From assembly GCA_030737875.1 (NCBI GenBank), contig CM060911.1, forward strand, positions 94,136,599-94,200,598: a DNA stretch of 64,000 nt, given 5' to 3'. This document shows, one piece after another, positions 12,025 through 25,400 of the stretch (positions are counted from its first letter, which is position 1; each line of letters opens with the position of its first letter). The position numbers and the translations under genes are program-made. The notes under the pieces are model-generated. The model saw nothing but the letters and a program-made list of their open reading frames with translations, ran no database searches and was not told the origin of the DNA. This DNA is from Allium sativum. Its lineage: Eukaryota; Streptophyta; Magnoliopsida; Asparagales; Amaryllidaceae.

Positions 12025-12038
12025 GCTCTGATACCAAG
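12025..12038 (-). other. Primer-binding site of element A
   Basis: On the minus strand CTTGGTATCAGAGC directly follows the LTR end GGTGTTACA. The core TGGTATCAGAGC is complementary to the 3' end of initiator tRNA-Met, the usual primer of plant chromoviruses. Confidence 0.85.
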
Positions 12039-12070
12039 TGTAACACCCCACCTCCGCTAGGGTCACTCAC
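12039..12070 (-). mobile_element. Proximal end of the 5' LTR of element A
   Basis: 32 bp that end the 5' LTR of element A (minus strand ...GGAGGTGGGGTGTTACA). The same LTR end is seen uninterrupted in element B at about 42995-43026. The LARD-like element separates it from the rest at 25758. Confidence 0.85.
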
Positions 12071-14149
12071 TGTAAAAACCCGTAACTTCCCCGTAAAGGA
12101 AAGCGCGGATAGTTCGAGAACAAGCCACAAAAGAACGCAGACGGGAGAACATTTCATTGTATATTACAACAATGCATCAGATTATAAGAATATACATAGT
12201 ATAAATGAATATTACACAGAAATATCAGAGATTTAAATTACATTTAAATCCATAGCAGCGGAAAATAATACAACACACAACTAGAAGAGATATATGGATA
12301 CAAAGCTTTCCGGATATCGTTCCAGCTGTAAACCAGGATCCTGTGAATATAAATCTGCAAAATCAAAACTACTAGCTGCCCATGTCAAAATAGGGGCACC
12401 CAGAGTTTAGCTTAAAACAATAAACTCCAGGTCAGTCATGGGACTGGTGTGAGAACTAAAACAGTTATTAATCTTTATTTTAAAGTTAGGTAAATCAAGG
12501 GACCACGCCGTATAACACGGAACGAGTTTTCTCCCAAGAATACCAGTGCATAAAACAAACGGCGCAATGCTAAATAAAGAAAAATGAAACTGTTATAAGA
12601 CTCAGGTCCTATCACACAATGCAACACAAGCCGGGGGATAGGGTTTTCCCTTATAACAGCCAAAGAATGCTTGATATGTTTTAAAACAAATCATTTGATA
12701 CTATCATCAGTGTATAGTGTATAAAACAATCTTCAAATCATAAGTATCAATCATAGGCGGCATGGGTACCATATATCATGTCGCCATACTAGTTCTGCAA
12801 TTAATACCGCAAATGTCACGTATTTGGAAATTGGATTTCCATCTATGAACCGAGGCAAAAGATAGTCCTCAACCGATTCGAGATTCTCTAGCCCGAGCCT
12901 CAGGCAAGTACTCAGTCAAGCCTTGGATCGTCAGGGCCGGTCCACACGGAGTGGATTAAAATGCCTGAACTATATGCTAGTCTGCCCTATGGGGCATAAA
13001 TGAGTCCAATGACTCCATCGTTTCGAGAACGACCGATATAACCGAGGCGCCTCCAATTCCAACAACCACATGAGTCAAACTCGTCAGCCAGTTCAAGCAC
13101 TGACGCCACTCCTAACTAGAAACCAGCATATGTCCATATCCCTGATGTACGTCTCCAGTTTTTGGTTCATACCAGGGTGTGAGGCTCGCGAATTCACGTT
13201 GCACAAAGCTGTGCCACACAGGCTGTGCTTTGATCATCAACCACAAGACTTTGCTTTTCAACAGAAGCCTTAATCATTTGCATCTTAGCATGCCACACAG
13301 GCAAACCATTCTATGCAACCGATATCAGTCACAGAGAATGAAATCCGATGTCAGTCACACAGTCCATTTACAAGTCCGTTCTGGGTCTGAACGAAACCGG
13401 AGGCACTTTCCTCGCATATCCTTCGATCTCCAAGCACATCTGGACGATCACCAACTGTTTCCATCTTCTTGGGTGTACAGCCCAATCAAGATCATCAGTA
13501 ATCACCCAAATGACGTGAAGACCTCCGGTCTTCGACCATCGTCTTCATCTTCAACTTATCGTCGTATTAGTTATTCAGAATGGGATAAACCCGGTCTTTC
13601 CGAATAACTCGTGTATATTTTAAATAAGTGTTACACAACACAACATACGCCTCATTCCAATTCATCAGTCACTAACCGTAAATTAATCAGGAGAATAATT
13701 TCCCAAATATCAACCCCGAAGGCCGAAACCAACATCAGATCAATATCCAGAAAACCATTCTGCTTGGCTAACTGACAGTTAGTTTCTAAATTTCACATTC
13801 ATAGGGAAAGGTTCCCATTAATTTTATCGAAGATAAATTCCTTGAATTTATTCTCAAATCTTCTTTTGAATTTCGATTCAACTAGTAGGGATTAACGAAC
13901 CTTACCGAAGTAATCATTTGTTTCAATTTCCCAACCCCGACCTATTCATCCCATGAAGTAAAACTGGTTATACTTCATATCTAACACCATGGTGTTATCG
14001 GTAAATTCAATTACCATTTCACGTTCAAATCTAATTAAAGATTTAACTAACGCCTGGAGTAAAACTGGTGATACTCCATTCTTGATTATTTCAATCTAAT
14101 TAAAGATTCATTAAAACACCACTTAGTTGTAATCGTTAACTGAGTTAAA

Positions 14150-14335
14150 GAATCAGTGTCATTTAAAACACGGTTCACGATAAACCCAAAGTCACATTCC
14201 ATTAATTATCGGGTTAAAGAACGAGTGTTATTTAAAACACTGTCCACGATAAACCCAAAGTCACATTCCATTAATTATTGGGTTAAAGAACGAGTGTTAT
14301 TTAAAAACACTGTCCACGATTAACCAAAAAATCAA
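14150..14335. repeat. 69-bp tandem repeat, about 2.7 copies
   Basis: Units with GGGTTAAAGAACGAGTGTTA and ACGATAAACCCAAAGTCACA recur at 69-bp spacing (ATTAATTAT at 14201 and 14270). The same array occurs in the second LTR at about 21515-21690. Confidence 0.75.
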
Positions 14336-15199
14336 TATCAATTCAATTCCAATTAAATATTATTTAATTGGTACACTTCATTAAATCTAAATAAAAAAGA
14401 TTTAATCTTTTCTCAACTGGGCTTAAGAACAGTGTTAATGAAGACACCATTCACGACAAACCCAAATCACATTTGATATTAAATACAAGGCTCTGAATAG
14501 AAAATATATCGGCTTATATTCAATATCAAATTCTACGACCAACAAATATCGTATTGGAAATAACGATATACATATATCTATATCTTTCAAATTTCCATAA
14601 CAACATCTGTATAATCACGAAATCCAACATCGAAATATTCCGAAGACAATTTCGATTCAAATCCATTCCAATGCAATTTTTGGAAATTCTGGTTATTTTC
14701 AAAACCATTTCAAATCCAATTTATTTATTTAAAAATATATAGAATTTTAATTCTAGTTCAAAACTAGTTCATTTCGATAAAAATCTATTTTTATCTTTTC
14801 AAATATGGAGTTTTTCATCCCAATTCTTTCTAAATCATTTATTATGATTTTACACAAATTATTACTATTTTTAATAATTTTATCAAGGCCCGTACAGTCG
14901 ATTTCCATCAACGGCCATCGAACTGCACTTACAGCGACTTTTTTCAAATTTGATTTGGACATAATTCCATGTCCAACCGTTTGATTTCTAATTTCTAATA
15001 TTCGTTAGAAAGCTCTTTTCGATACGAACCCAACGGTTCCGGTTTTAGGAGAATCCGACGGTCGGATCTCCCGCAATATCCGTTCGAAGTCAATGGTCGA
15101 AATTCGTGAACTACCGCAGCGCGGCGCGTTCTATTCAGGCCATTATATTATATATATAATATATACTTCGTCGATTTCAATTCAAAACGTGCTTTATAA

Positions 15200-15620
15200 A
15201 TCATTTTAAATTCATTTTCAAAATGGTTTCAACTTCATATTCAATTTCAAATCAAAATTGAATATTCCAATATAAATTCGTTTTAAATTCATTTCAAATT
15301 GATTTCAATTCAATTTCGACTTTAATTCTATTTGAATTCACTTTCTCTCCAATTCAATTCAATTCGAATCCGTTTTACATTCAATTCAATTCGAATTCAT
15401 TTCTATTCAATTTCAATTCGTTTTCAATTTAATTCGAATTCATTTCAAAACGATTTCGATTCTATTTCAATTCTATTCGAATTCATTTCAAAACGATTTC
15501 GATTCTATTTCAATTCTATTCGAATTTCAAACCATTTTAGTTTATTTCGAATTTCAAATCAATTCAATTAGATTCGAATTTCAATTCCCTTTAATACTCA
15601 CCTCAATTTGAATAAAATCG
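15200..15620. repeat. TTCAATTC-rich low-complexity tract
   Basis: Repeated TTCAATTC, ATTTCAAA and ATTCGAATTCATTTC modules, including a direct repeat of about 43 bp around 15440-15525. A 79-residue open frame here is rich in Phe, Ser, Ile and Asn only because of the repeat. Also at about 22560-22990. Confidence 0.7.
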
Positions 15621-16609
15621 ATATAAATATCGTTCACGTTAAAATGGCGTCAATCTATCAACGCGGCTTCATACATTTCGATTTTCAAATATTCTATTTC
15701 GAATATTTCTATTTCAAATATTTCTATTCAAATATTTCTTTTTCAAAACTGGAATGAGGCCCAATCAATTACCATATAATGTTAATTATATGGATTTTCT
15801 ACAACACATGTATATATCAACAACGATGAATAATCAACCATCATCCAAAGTGCATTCTACACTGTATAAGCATCTAATATAAATATTCAACGCTTATAAC
15901 AGTCTGTCAATCAATCGATCGACATACAATTAAACAATCGGGACTAGTGTACGTCAAATATCATCCCAATACCCGTGTTGGGTTTCAAACAATCAAACAC
16001 AGATTTTTATTTGTGCAGTTGGGCGATGTGTAAAATTTATCGTCCCAATCAATGTCCTTCAAATAGGTGTACATAAACAAACCGTCCGGTTTGTAAATGA
16101 ATATTTATTTAATCTCATTCACGTTAAAAATTATATTTTTAACAACCAAATTATTTTATTCAACCTATAAATATTCCATTCGGTTCATCTATTCAACAAA
16201 ATGATATTTTTATTTTTCTAACATATTTTAGAAAATTTCGGCGGCATAACGGCACGATACTAGAAACGGGACAAGGCCTAGCCTTATCCCCGGTCTAGTG
16301 AAGGCCCACGCCATTCACACATCAATCAAATCAATTTCATTTCACCAAACAATTCAATTCAAACCAAATATCTAACCAACTATGCAACCAAACAATTAAA
16401 CAAACATGCCATCCATGGTCTGTGGATGACGGGTGTCGGGTGCTGCTAAGCACCGTCTGCATCCTAGTATATATATAACTAGAAAAAGAAATTGAAGTGT
16501 GAGAAGTTCTCACCGATAGCTATCCCAACTTCATGACACTTCAATTATAGAAATCTTCGTCGTTCTCGCCATTCGTCACTTTCGTTGCCCGTAGCCACTA
16601 CATATGTAA

Positions 16610-16800
16610 AAATCGAATTTTTACTTTGCTATTCAATATATAAAAATCGAATTTTTACTATGCTATTCAATATATAAAAATCGAATTTTTACTTCGCTAT
16701 TCAATATATAAAAATCGAATTTTTACTATGCTATTCAATATATAAAAATCGAATTTTTACTATGTTATTCAATATATAAAAATCGAATTTTTACTATCTC
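16610..16800. repeat. 34-bp tandem array with a near-palindromic core
   Basis: Six adjoining units; ATTCAA recurs at 16631, 16665, 16699, 16733 and 16767. Each unit holds AAAAATCGAATTTTT, a near palindrome. There are no spacers, so it is not a CRISPR. The partner LTR has the same array at about 23975-24165. Confidence 0.85.
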
Positions 16801-17114
16801 AATAAAAATTTACATTTTTATTTCAACATATATATAATAAAAATCAGATTTTTATTTCTCAACATATGTAAAGATAATATTTTTATATTCTCTATTATAT
16901 TTTCAAAAGCGAAGTCCTTATATTTTCAAATCAAGATTGCTTATATTTTCAAATCAATGACAATTTCAGTTTTTTTTTTCTTTTTAACAATGTAAAAATC
17001 AGTTTTTAAACAATGAAAAAAAATCAGTTTTTAACAAACAAATAACATCATTTTTAACAAGCAAATAATATCATTTTTAATCCTATTTGAATTCATAGTA
17101 ACACTGAAAATAAG

Positions 17115-17420
17115 TTTTTTACCTTGTTTTCATCGCAGGGGAGGGTTTACTGCCGGCTGGAACCGGAGGTGGTTGGGGATCGATCAGCAGGCGGAGGGGT
17201 GGTGGCTGTCGTCTTGGGGGGGGGGGGGTGCGGTTTGGATCCACGCTGGCTCGAGGTTCTCGCGGGAGGAGGTAAGGAGCAGGGAAGAGGGTGCGTAGGA
17301 GGAGGATCGGACGGAGGCGAGGCGTTTGGGCAGCGCGAGGGGGAGCGGTTAACGGAGGGGCGATGGCCGATGTGGGTGGCGACTTCGATGGGAGGCGGCG
17401 GGGTCTGGGACTCACGCGAT
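17115..17420 (-). other. GC-rich leader-like island with splice donor in the LARD LTR
   Basis: A sharply GC-rich island in AT-rich surroundings. On the minus strand it runs through CT-rich sequence to GATGAAAACAAG|GTAAAA, a plausible exon end and splice donor (GT at 17122-17121). A 98-residue Pro/Arg-rich frame covers it, but it is low complexity and I do not claim a protein. The partner island is at 24488-24780. It may be a transcribed leader exon; this is inference. Confidence 0.4.
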
Positions 17421-18397
17421 TTTTTTTTCTTCTTCGAACTGAATTATAACGGGGGGGGGGGGGGGCTAGAGGAGATACAGGGGAAGAGAGCGGTTTTAAT
17501 TTTTTTATTTAATTATTATTTTTTCAAAAAAAAATTGACTTTTACATACAACCTCTAAACGAGGCCCACCGCCTGTCGTCCATAGCTAATTACCCCCATT
17601 CCGAACACAATGGGATATGTATCGTAAGCTGATTCGACCGTTTCGATCAGTTTTCGTCAAAATCAACATATAACTCTATATATTGAATTTAAACACGCAT
17701 TTCAATTTACCGGGGTCACATACGAACTCTATAAATCTCAGAAAAATATTTTCTAGCTTCGTATTGACGATACGGTCCTAACAAAACTAATTTCTTCCAA
17801 TTCTGAGACCGTTGGAAAAATGGCCATTTTCCAGTCGATTAAAATCAACTGAAACTGGTCAAATGCGTTTTCCTTTGCCACGCTCACATATTGATTCGAA
17901 AAATTATGAAATTTGGAATCTAGAAATAACTTTACATCACGGATCCAACAAAAGTGGTTTCGTCGAAATCCGAGGTCGTTTGCAAAATTTCCATTTTTAA
18001 AGGCCTGATTTCCATAGCGACTATTCAGAATTTTCAACTGGACATATCTTTTGATTCCCGCTGTGAAATTTTGAATTTTCGGATTCATTGGAAAGATATT
18101 CACAATTAGGTTCCATTATTTTTGGTTTCACTAAAATCCGGTTTGTTTTGCACCCGGTACATTCAATTGAAGTTTGAAATCGAATTATCGAACTACCGCG
18201 CCATTTTCAGTTCCTTTTATAAATATAAATAAATATTTATATTCTAACGACGACGAATATAAATATATACGTTCGAATTCTATTCAAAATAAATTTCTCG
18301 TCGATATTATTTAAAATAATTCATTTTAAATAATCAAAATTCGCTAAAATTGCTAAAATAAAAATTTTAAATTGGCCTAGATTTCCGGGTTATTACA

Positions 18398-18415
18398 ATC
18401 TCCCCCACTTAAAAC
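18398..18415 (-). other. Polypurine tract of the LARD-like element
   Basis: Minus strand: TTTTAAGTGGGGGAGAT directly before the 3' LTR start TGTAATAACC. TTCGGGGACGAAAAG lies just upstream, as in coding gypsy elements. Confidence 0.75.
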
Positions 18416-19420
18416 TTTTCGTCCCCGAAAAGGAACAAAGCCGAAAGTGGTTTGATTAATCAACTCTACGTTCGATCTGGCTTCCATTCTCCAACTTTTC
18501 AGTTTTTGAGAATTTTCAAATTCTTCAAAAATTTGGCGAACACCCTAAATTTTCGAAAAAATTCGCCATAACCTCCCCTGCACCGGGAGCCACGGGAAAA
18601 TCACGAAATTGCCATATAGGCCTTCTGATCCCAAATAGAAAAAGAAAAAGCCAAGCGGCTAGCCAATAGGCTCATAAAATCAATATCACCCAAACAAAAC
18701 AGTAAATTATAGTAAACATGTACCTATTTGTCGGGCAAACAAATTTTATTCTCTGCTCTAGCCTCCTTGCTATGACCTGTTCAATGTAAGTACTTGTATA
18801 TGCAAGCAAATGCGACTAATTTTCAATAATATTCACTATTTGATCAAATTGGCTATATGGTTAAAATTTCAACCAACAAACAATAATCAAACAACACAAC
18901 CATCAATCAATTAGTTGATTAGCTTTTCAAATTCATAATTTTGATACATAGTCAAAAAATCAGATTTTTGATGCCAAATCACAACAATAAGCACTATCTA
19001 GTTTTGGTTCTCACACCAGTCTAATGGAAATATATAGAAATCCCACCTTCGAAACTCGAACATAAATGTTGATGATGTGATCGCTATCATCAATATCATC
19101 TCCGGGCGGCTAGAGTGTGATGCTATATCTATCCAATATATTAAAACTTTGAATATACGTTTGCAAGGCGTATATGCAAATTCTTTATATACTGAATTAT
19201 CCAAAATCAATATAAATAAATTATTCAAATACGTGTAAAACGATTTAAATTTCAAAACAGAATTGTTTTCATTTGAAAAATATACTCTTCACACTCGTTC
19301 TAGGATACTACTGATCCTATCTCTAACGAGTCATTCCCATTGGATATTGCTAATCCAATATCTGATGAATTCTTTCGTATGGTTCTAATGTGCCTTGTTC
19401 TCTGAGCTTTGTAAACCAAA
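18416..19420 (-). mobile_element. Non-coding internal region of the LARD-like element
   Basis: About 1 kb between the LTRs. The longest frames (85 and 71 residues) resemble nothing I recognise and are not kept by any visible constraint. Apart from the terminal primer and purine sites I see only AT-rich DNA. Confidence 0.7.
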
Positions 19421-19433
19421 GCTCTGATACCAA
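19421..19433 (-). other. Primer-binding site of the LARD-like element
   Basis: Minus strand TTGGTATCAGAGC next to the LTR end GGGTTTTTACAG. Initiator-tRNA-Met type, the same as in elements A and B. Confidence 0.85.
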
Positions 19434-19434
19434 C

Positions 19435-22400
19435 TGTAAAAACCCGTAACTTCTTGTAAAGGAAAGCGCGGATAGTTCGAGAAAAAGCCACAAAAGAACG
19501 CAGACGGGAGAACATTTCATTGTATATTAGAACAATGCATCAGATTACAAGAATATACAGAGTATAAATGAATATTACACAGAAATATCAGAGATTTAAA
19601 CTACATTTAAATCCATAGCAGCGAAAAATAATACAACACACAACTAGAAGAGATATACGGATACAAAGCTTTCCGGATATCGTTCCAGCTGTAAACCAGG
19701 ATCCTGTGAATATAAATCTGCAAAATCAAAACTACTAGCTGCCCGTGTCAAAATAGGGGCACCCAGAGTTTAGGTTAAAACAATAAACTCCAGGTCAGTC
19801 ATGGGACCGGTGTGAGAACTAAAACAGTTATTAATCTTTATTTTAAAGTTAGGTAAATTAAGGGACCACGCCGTATAACACGGAACGGGTTTTCTCCCAA
19901 GAATACCAGTGCATAAAACAAACAGCGCAATGCTAAATAAAGAAAAATGAAGCTGTTATAAGACCCAAGTCCTATCACACAATGCAACGCAAGCCGGGGG
20001 ATAGGGTTTTCCCTTATAACAGACAAAGAATGCTTGATACGTTTTAAAACAAATCATTTGATACTATCATCAGTGTATAGTGTATAAAACAATCTTCAAA
20101 TCATAAGTATCAATCATAGGCGGCATGGGTACCATATATCATGTCGCCATACTAGTTCTACAATTAAAACCGCAAATGTCACGTATTTGGAAATTGAATT
20201 TCCATCTATGAACCGAGGCAAAAGATAGTCCTCAACCGATTCGTGACTCTCTAGCCCGAGACTCAGGCAAGTACTCAGTCAAGCCTTGGATCGTCAGGGC
20301 CGGTCCACACGGAGTGGATTAAAATGCCTGAACTATATGCTAGTCTGTCCTATGGGGCATAAATGAGTCCAATGACTCCATCAGTTCGAGAACGACCGAT
20401 ATAACCGAGGCGCCTCCAATTCCAACAACCACATGAGTCAAACTCGTCAGCCAATTCAAGCACTGACGCCACTCCTAATTAGAAACCAGCATATGTCCAT
20501 ATCCCTGATGTCCGTCTCCAGTTTTTGGTTCATACCGGGGTGTGAGGCTCGCGAATTCACATTGCACAAAGCTGTGCCACACGGGCTGTGCTTATATCAA
20601 CAACCACAAGACTTTGCTTTTCAACAGAAGCCTTAATCAATTGCATCTTAGCATGCCACACAGGCAAACCATTCTATGCAACCGATATCAGTCACAGAGA
20701 ATGAAATCCGATGTTAGACACACAGTCCATTTACAAGTCCGTTCTGGGTCTGAACGAAACCGGAGGCACTTTCCTCGCGTATCCTTCGATCTCCAAGCAC
20801 ATCTGGACGATCACCAACTGTTTCCATCTTCTTGGGTGTACAGCCCAACCAAGATCATCAGTAATCACCCAAACGACGTGAATACCTCCGGTCTTCGACC
20901 ATCGTCTTCATCTTCGACTTATCGTCGTATCAGTTATCAGAATGGGATAAACCCGGTCTTTCCGAATAACTCGCGTATATTTTAAATAAGTGTTACACAA
21001 CGCAACATACGCCTCATTCCAATTCATCAGTCACTAACCGTAAATTAATCAAGAGAATAATTTCCCAAATATCAACCCCGAAGGCCGAAACCAACATCAG
21101 ATCAATATCCAAAAAACCATTCTGCTTGGCTAACCGACAGTTAGTTTCTAAATTTCACATTCATAGGGAAAGGTTCCCATTAATTTTATCCAAGACAAAT
21201 TCCTTGAATTTATTCTCAAATCTTCTTTTGAATTTCGATTCAACTAGTCGGGATTAACAAACCTTACCGAAGTAATCATTTGTTTCAATTTCCCAACCCC
21301 GACCTATTCATCCCATGAAGTAAAACTGGTTATACTTCATATCTAACACCATGGTGTTATCGGTAAATTCAATTACCATTTCACGTTCAAATCTAATTAA
21401 AGATTTAACTAACGCCTGGAGTAAAACTGGTGATACTCCATTCTCGATTATTTCAATCTAATTAAAGATTCATTAAAACACCACTTAGTTTTAATCGTTA
21501 ACTGAGTAAAAGAATCAGTGTCATTTAAAACACGGTTCACAATAAACCCAAAGTCACATTCCATTAATTATCGGGTTAAAGAACGAGTGTTATTTAAAAC
21601 ACTGTCCATGATAAACCCAAAGTCACATTCCATTAATTATCGGGTTAAAGAACGAGTGTTATTTAAAAACACTGTCCACGATAAACCAAAAAATCAATAT
21701 CAATTCAATTCCAATTAAATATTATTTAATTGGTACACTTCATTAAATCTAAATAAAAAAGATTTAATCTTTTCTCAACTACGCTTAAGAACAGTGTTAA
21801 TGAAGACACCATTCACGACAAACCCAAATCATATTTGATATTAAATACAAGGCTCTGAATAGAAAATATATCGGCTTATATTCAATATCAAATTCTACGA
21901 CCAACAAATATCGTATTGGAAATAACGATATACATATATCTATATCTTTCAAATTTCCATAACAACATCTGTATAATCACGAAATCCAACATCGAAATAT
22001 TCCGAAGACAATTTCGATTCAAATCCATTCCAATGCAATTTTTGGAAATTCTGGTTATTTTCAAAACCATTTCAATTCCAATTTATTTATTTAAAAATAT
22101 ATAGAATTTTAATTCTAGTTCAAAACTAGTTCATTTCGATAAAAATCTATTTTTATCTTTTCAAATGTGGAGTTTTTCATCCCAATTCTTTCTAAATCAT
22201 TTATTATGATTTTACACAAATTATTACTATTTTTAATAATTTTATCAAGGCCCGTACAGTCGATTTCCATCAACGGCCATCGAACTGCACTTACAGCGAC
22301 TTTTTTCAAATTTGATTTGGACATAATTCCATGTCCAACCGTTTGATTTCTAATTTCTAATATTCGTTAGAAAGCTCTTTTCGATACAAACCCAACGGTT

Positions 22401-25400
22401 CCGGTTTTAGGAGAATCCGACGGTCGGATCTCCCGCAATATCCGTTCGAAGTCAATGGTCGAAATTCGCGAACTGCCACAGCGCGGCGCGTTCTATTCAG
22501 GCCATTATATTATATATATAATATATATAATATATACTTCGTCGATTTCAATTCAAAACGTGCTTTATAAATCATTTTAAATTCATTTTCAAAACGGTTT
22601 CAACTTCATATTCAATTTCAAATCAAAATTGAATATTCCAATATAAATTCATTTTAAATTCATTTCAAATTGATTTCAATTCAATTTCGACTTTAATTCT
22701 ATTTGAATTCACTTTCTCTCCAATTCAATTCAATTCGAATCCGTTTTACATTCAATTCAATTCGAATTCATTTCTATTCAATTTCAATTCGTTTTCAATT
22801 TAATTCGAATTCATTTCAAAACGATTTCGATTCTATTTCAATTCTATTCGAATTCATTTCAAAACGATTTCGATTCTATTTCAATTCTATTCGAATTTCG
22901 AACCATTTCAGTTTATTTCGAATTTCAAATCAATTCAATTAGATTCGAATTTCAATTCCCTTTAATATTCACTTCAATTTGAATAAAATCGATATAAATA
23001 TCGTTCACGTTAAAATGGCGTCAATCTATCAACGCGGCTTTATATATTTCGATTTTCAAATATTCTATTTCGAATATTTCTATTTCAAATATTTCTATTC
23101 AAATATTTCTTTTTCAAAACTGGAATGAGGCCCAATCAATTACCATATAATGTTAATTATATGGATTTTCTACAACACATGTATATATCAACAACGATGA
23201 ATAATCAACCATCATCAAAAGTGCATTCTACACTGTATAAGCATCAAATATAAATATTCAACGCTTATAACAGTCTGTCAATCAATCGATCGACATACAA
23301 TTAAACAATCGGGATTAGTGTACGTCAAATATCATCCCAATACCCGTGTGGGGTTTCAAACAATGAAACACAGATTTTTATTTGTGCAGTTGGGCGATGT
23401 GTAAAATTTATCGTCCCAATCAATGTCCTTCAAATAGGTGTACATAAACAAACCGTCCGGTTTGTAAATGAATATTTATTTATTCTCATTCACGTTAAAA
23501 ATTATATTTTTAACGACCAAATTATTTTATTCAACTTATGAATATTCTATTCGGTTCATCTATTCAATAAAATGATATTTTTATTTTTCTAACATATTTT
23601 AGAAAATTTCGGCGGCATAACGACACGATACTAGAAACGGGACAAGGCCTAGCCTTATCCCCGGTCTAGTGAAGGCCCACGCCATTCACACATCAATCAA
23701 ATCAATTTCATTTGACCAAACAATTCAATTCAAACCAAATATCTAACCAACTACGCAACCAAACAATTAAACAAACATGCCATCCATGGTCTGTGGATGA
23801 CGGGTGTCGGGTGCTGCTAAGCACCGTCTGCATCCTAGTATATATATAACTAGAAAAAGAAATTGAAGAGTGAGAAGTTCTCACCGATAGCTATCCCAAC
23901 TTCACGACACTTCATTTATAGAAATCTTCGTCGTTCTCTCCATTCGTCACTTTCGTTGCCCGTAGCCACTACATATGTAAAAATCGAATTTTTACTTTGC
24001 TATTCAATATATAAAAATCGAATTTTTACTATGCTATTCAATATATAAAAATCGAATTTTTACTTCGCTATTCAATATATAAAAATCGAATTTTTACTAT
24101 GCTATTCAATATATAAAAATCGAATTTTTACTATGCTATTCAATATATAAAAATCGAATTTTTACTATCTCAATAAAAATTTACATTTTTATTTCAACAT
24201 ATATATAATAAAAATCAGATTTTTATTTCGCTACATATGTAAAGATAATATTTTTATATTTTCTATTATATTTTCAAAAGCGAAGTCTTTATATTTTCAA
24301 ATCAAGATTGCTTATATTTTCAAATCAATGACAATTTCAGTTTTTTTTTCGTTTTAACAATGTAAAAATCAGTTTTTAAACAGTGAAAAAAAATCAGTTT
24401 TTAACAAACAAATAACATCATTTTTAACAAGCAAATAATATCATTTTTAATCCTATTTGAATTCATAGTAAAACTGAAAATAAGTTGTTTACCTTGTTTT
24501 CATCGCAGGGGAGGGTTTACTGCCGGCTGGAACCGGAGGTGGTTGGGGATCGATCAGCAGGCGGAGGGGTGGTGGTTGTCGTCTTGGGGGGGTGCGGTTT
24601 GGATCCACGCTGTCTCGAGGTTCTCGCGGGAGGAGGTAAGGAGCAGGGAAGAGGGGGCGTAGGAGGAGGATCGGATGGAGGCGAGGCGTCTGGGCGGCGC
24701 GAGGGGGAGCGGTTGACGGAGGGGCGATGGCCGATGTGGGTGGCGACTTCGATGGGAGGCGGCGGGGTCTGGGGCTCACGCGAATTTTTTTTTCTTCTTC
24801 GAACTGAATTATAACGGGGGGGGGGGGCAGAGGAGATAAAGGGGAAGAAAGAGGTTTTAATTTTTTATTTAATTATTATTTTTTCAAAAAAAAATTGACT
24901 TTTACATACGACCTCTAAACGAGGCCCACCGCCTGTCATCCAAAGCTAATTACCCCCAATCCGAATACAATGGGATATGTATCGTAAGCTGATTCGACCG
25001 TTTCGATCAGTTTTCGTCAAAATCAACATATAACTCTATATATTGAATTTGAACACGCATTTCAATTTACCAGGGTCACATACGAACTCTATAAATTCCA
25101 AAAAAATATTTTCTAGCTTTGTATTGACGATACGGTTCTAACAAAACTAATTTCGTCCAATTCTGAGACCGTTGGAAAAATGGCCATTTTCCAGTCGATT
25201 AAAATCAACTGAAACTGGTCAAATGCGTTTTCCTTTGCCACGCTCACATATTGATTCAAAAAATTATGAAATTTGGAATCTAGCAATAACTTTACATCAC
25301 GGATCCAACAAAAGTGGTTTCGTCGAAATCCGAGGTCGTTTGCAAAATTTCCATTTTTAAGGGCCTGAATTCCATAGCGACTGTTCAGAATTTTCAACTG

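Larger units (their letters stand above)
12071..18397 (-). mobile_element. 3' LTR of the LARD-like element
   Basis: Copy lying downstream in element orientation. It contains, in plus-strand order, diverse AT-rich DNA, a 69-bp repeat (about 14150-14335), a TTCAATTC-rich stretch (15200-15600), a 34-bp array (16600-16800) and a GC-rich island (17120-17420). Small indels, such as G-run lengths, are the main differences from the partner that I noticed. No gene. Confidence 0.88.

Noticed and set aside
12025..12038. tRNA gene fragment
   Set aside because: Only the short complement of tRNA-Met 3' end is present, as a primer-binding site; no cloverleaf around it.
13179..13607. 142-residue frame, with a 147-residue twin at 20542-20985
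   Set aside because: Lies in the LTR, ends differ between copies, and no recognisable motif or start context.
15332..15571. 79-residue Phe/Ser/Ile-rich frame conserved in both LARD LTRs
   Set aside because: Translation of TTCAATTC-type repeats; conservation follows from LTR identity.
16610..16800. Regularly spaced repeats resembling a CRISPR array
   Set aside because: The units are contiguous with no unique spacers, and the context is a plant LTR.
17124..17558. 144-residue Gly-rich plus-strand frame (and its twin at 24485-24814)
   Set aside because: Produced by the GC-rich island; the frames differ at their ends between the two LTR copies and show no domain.
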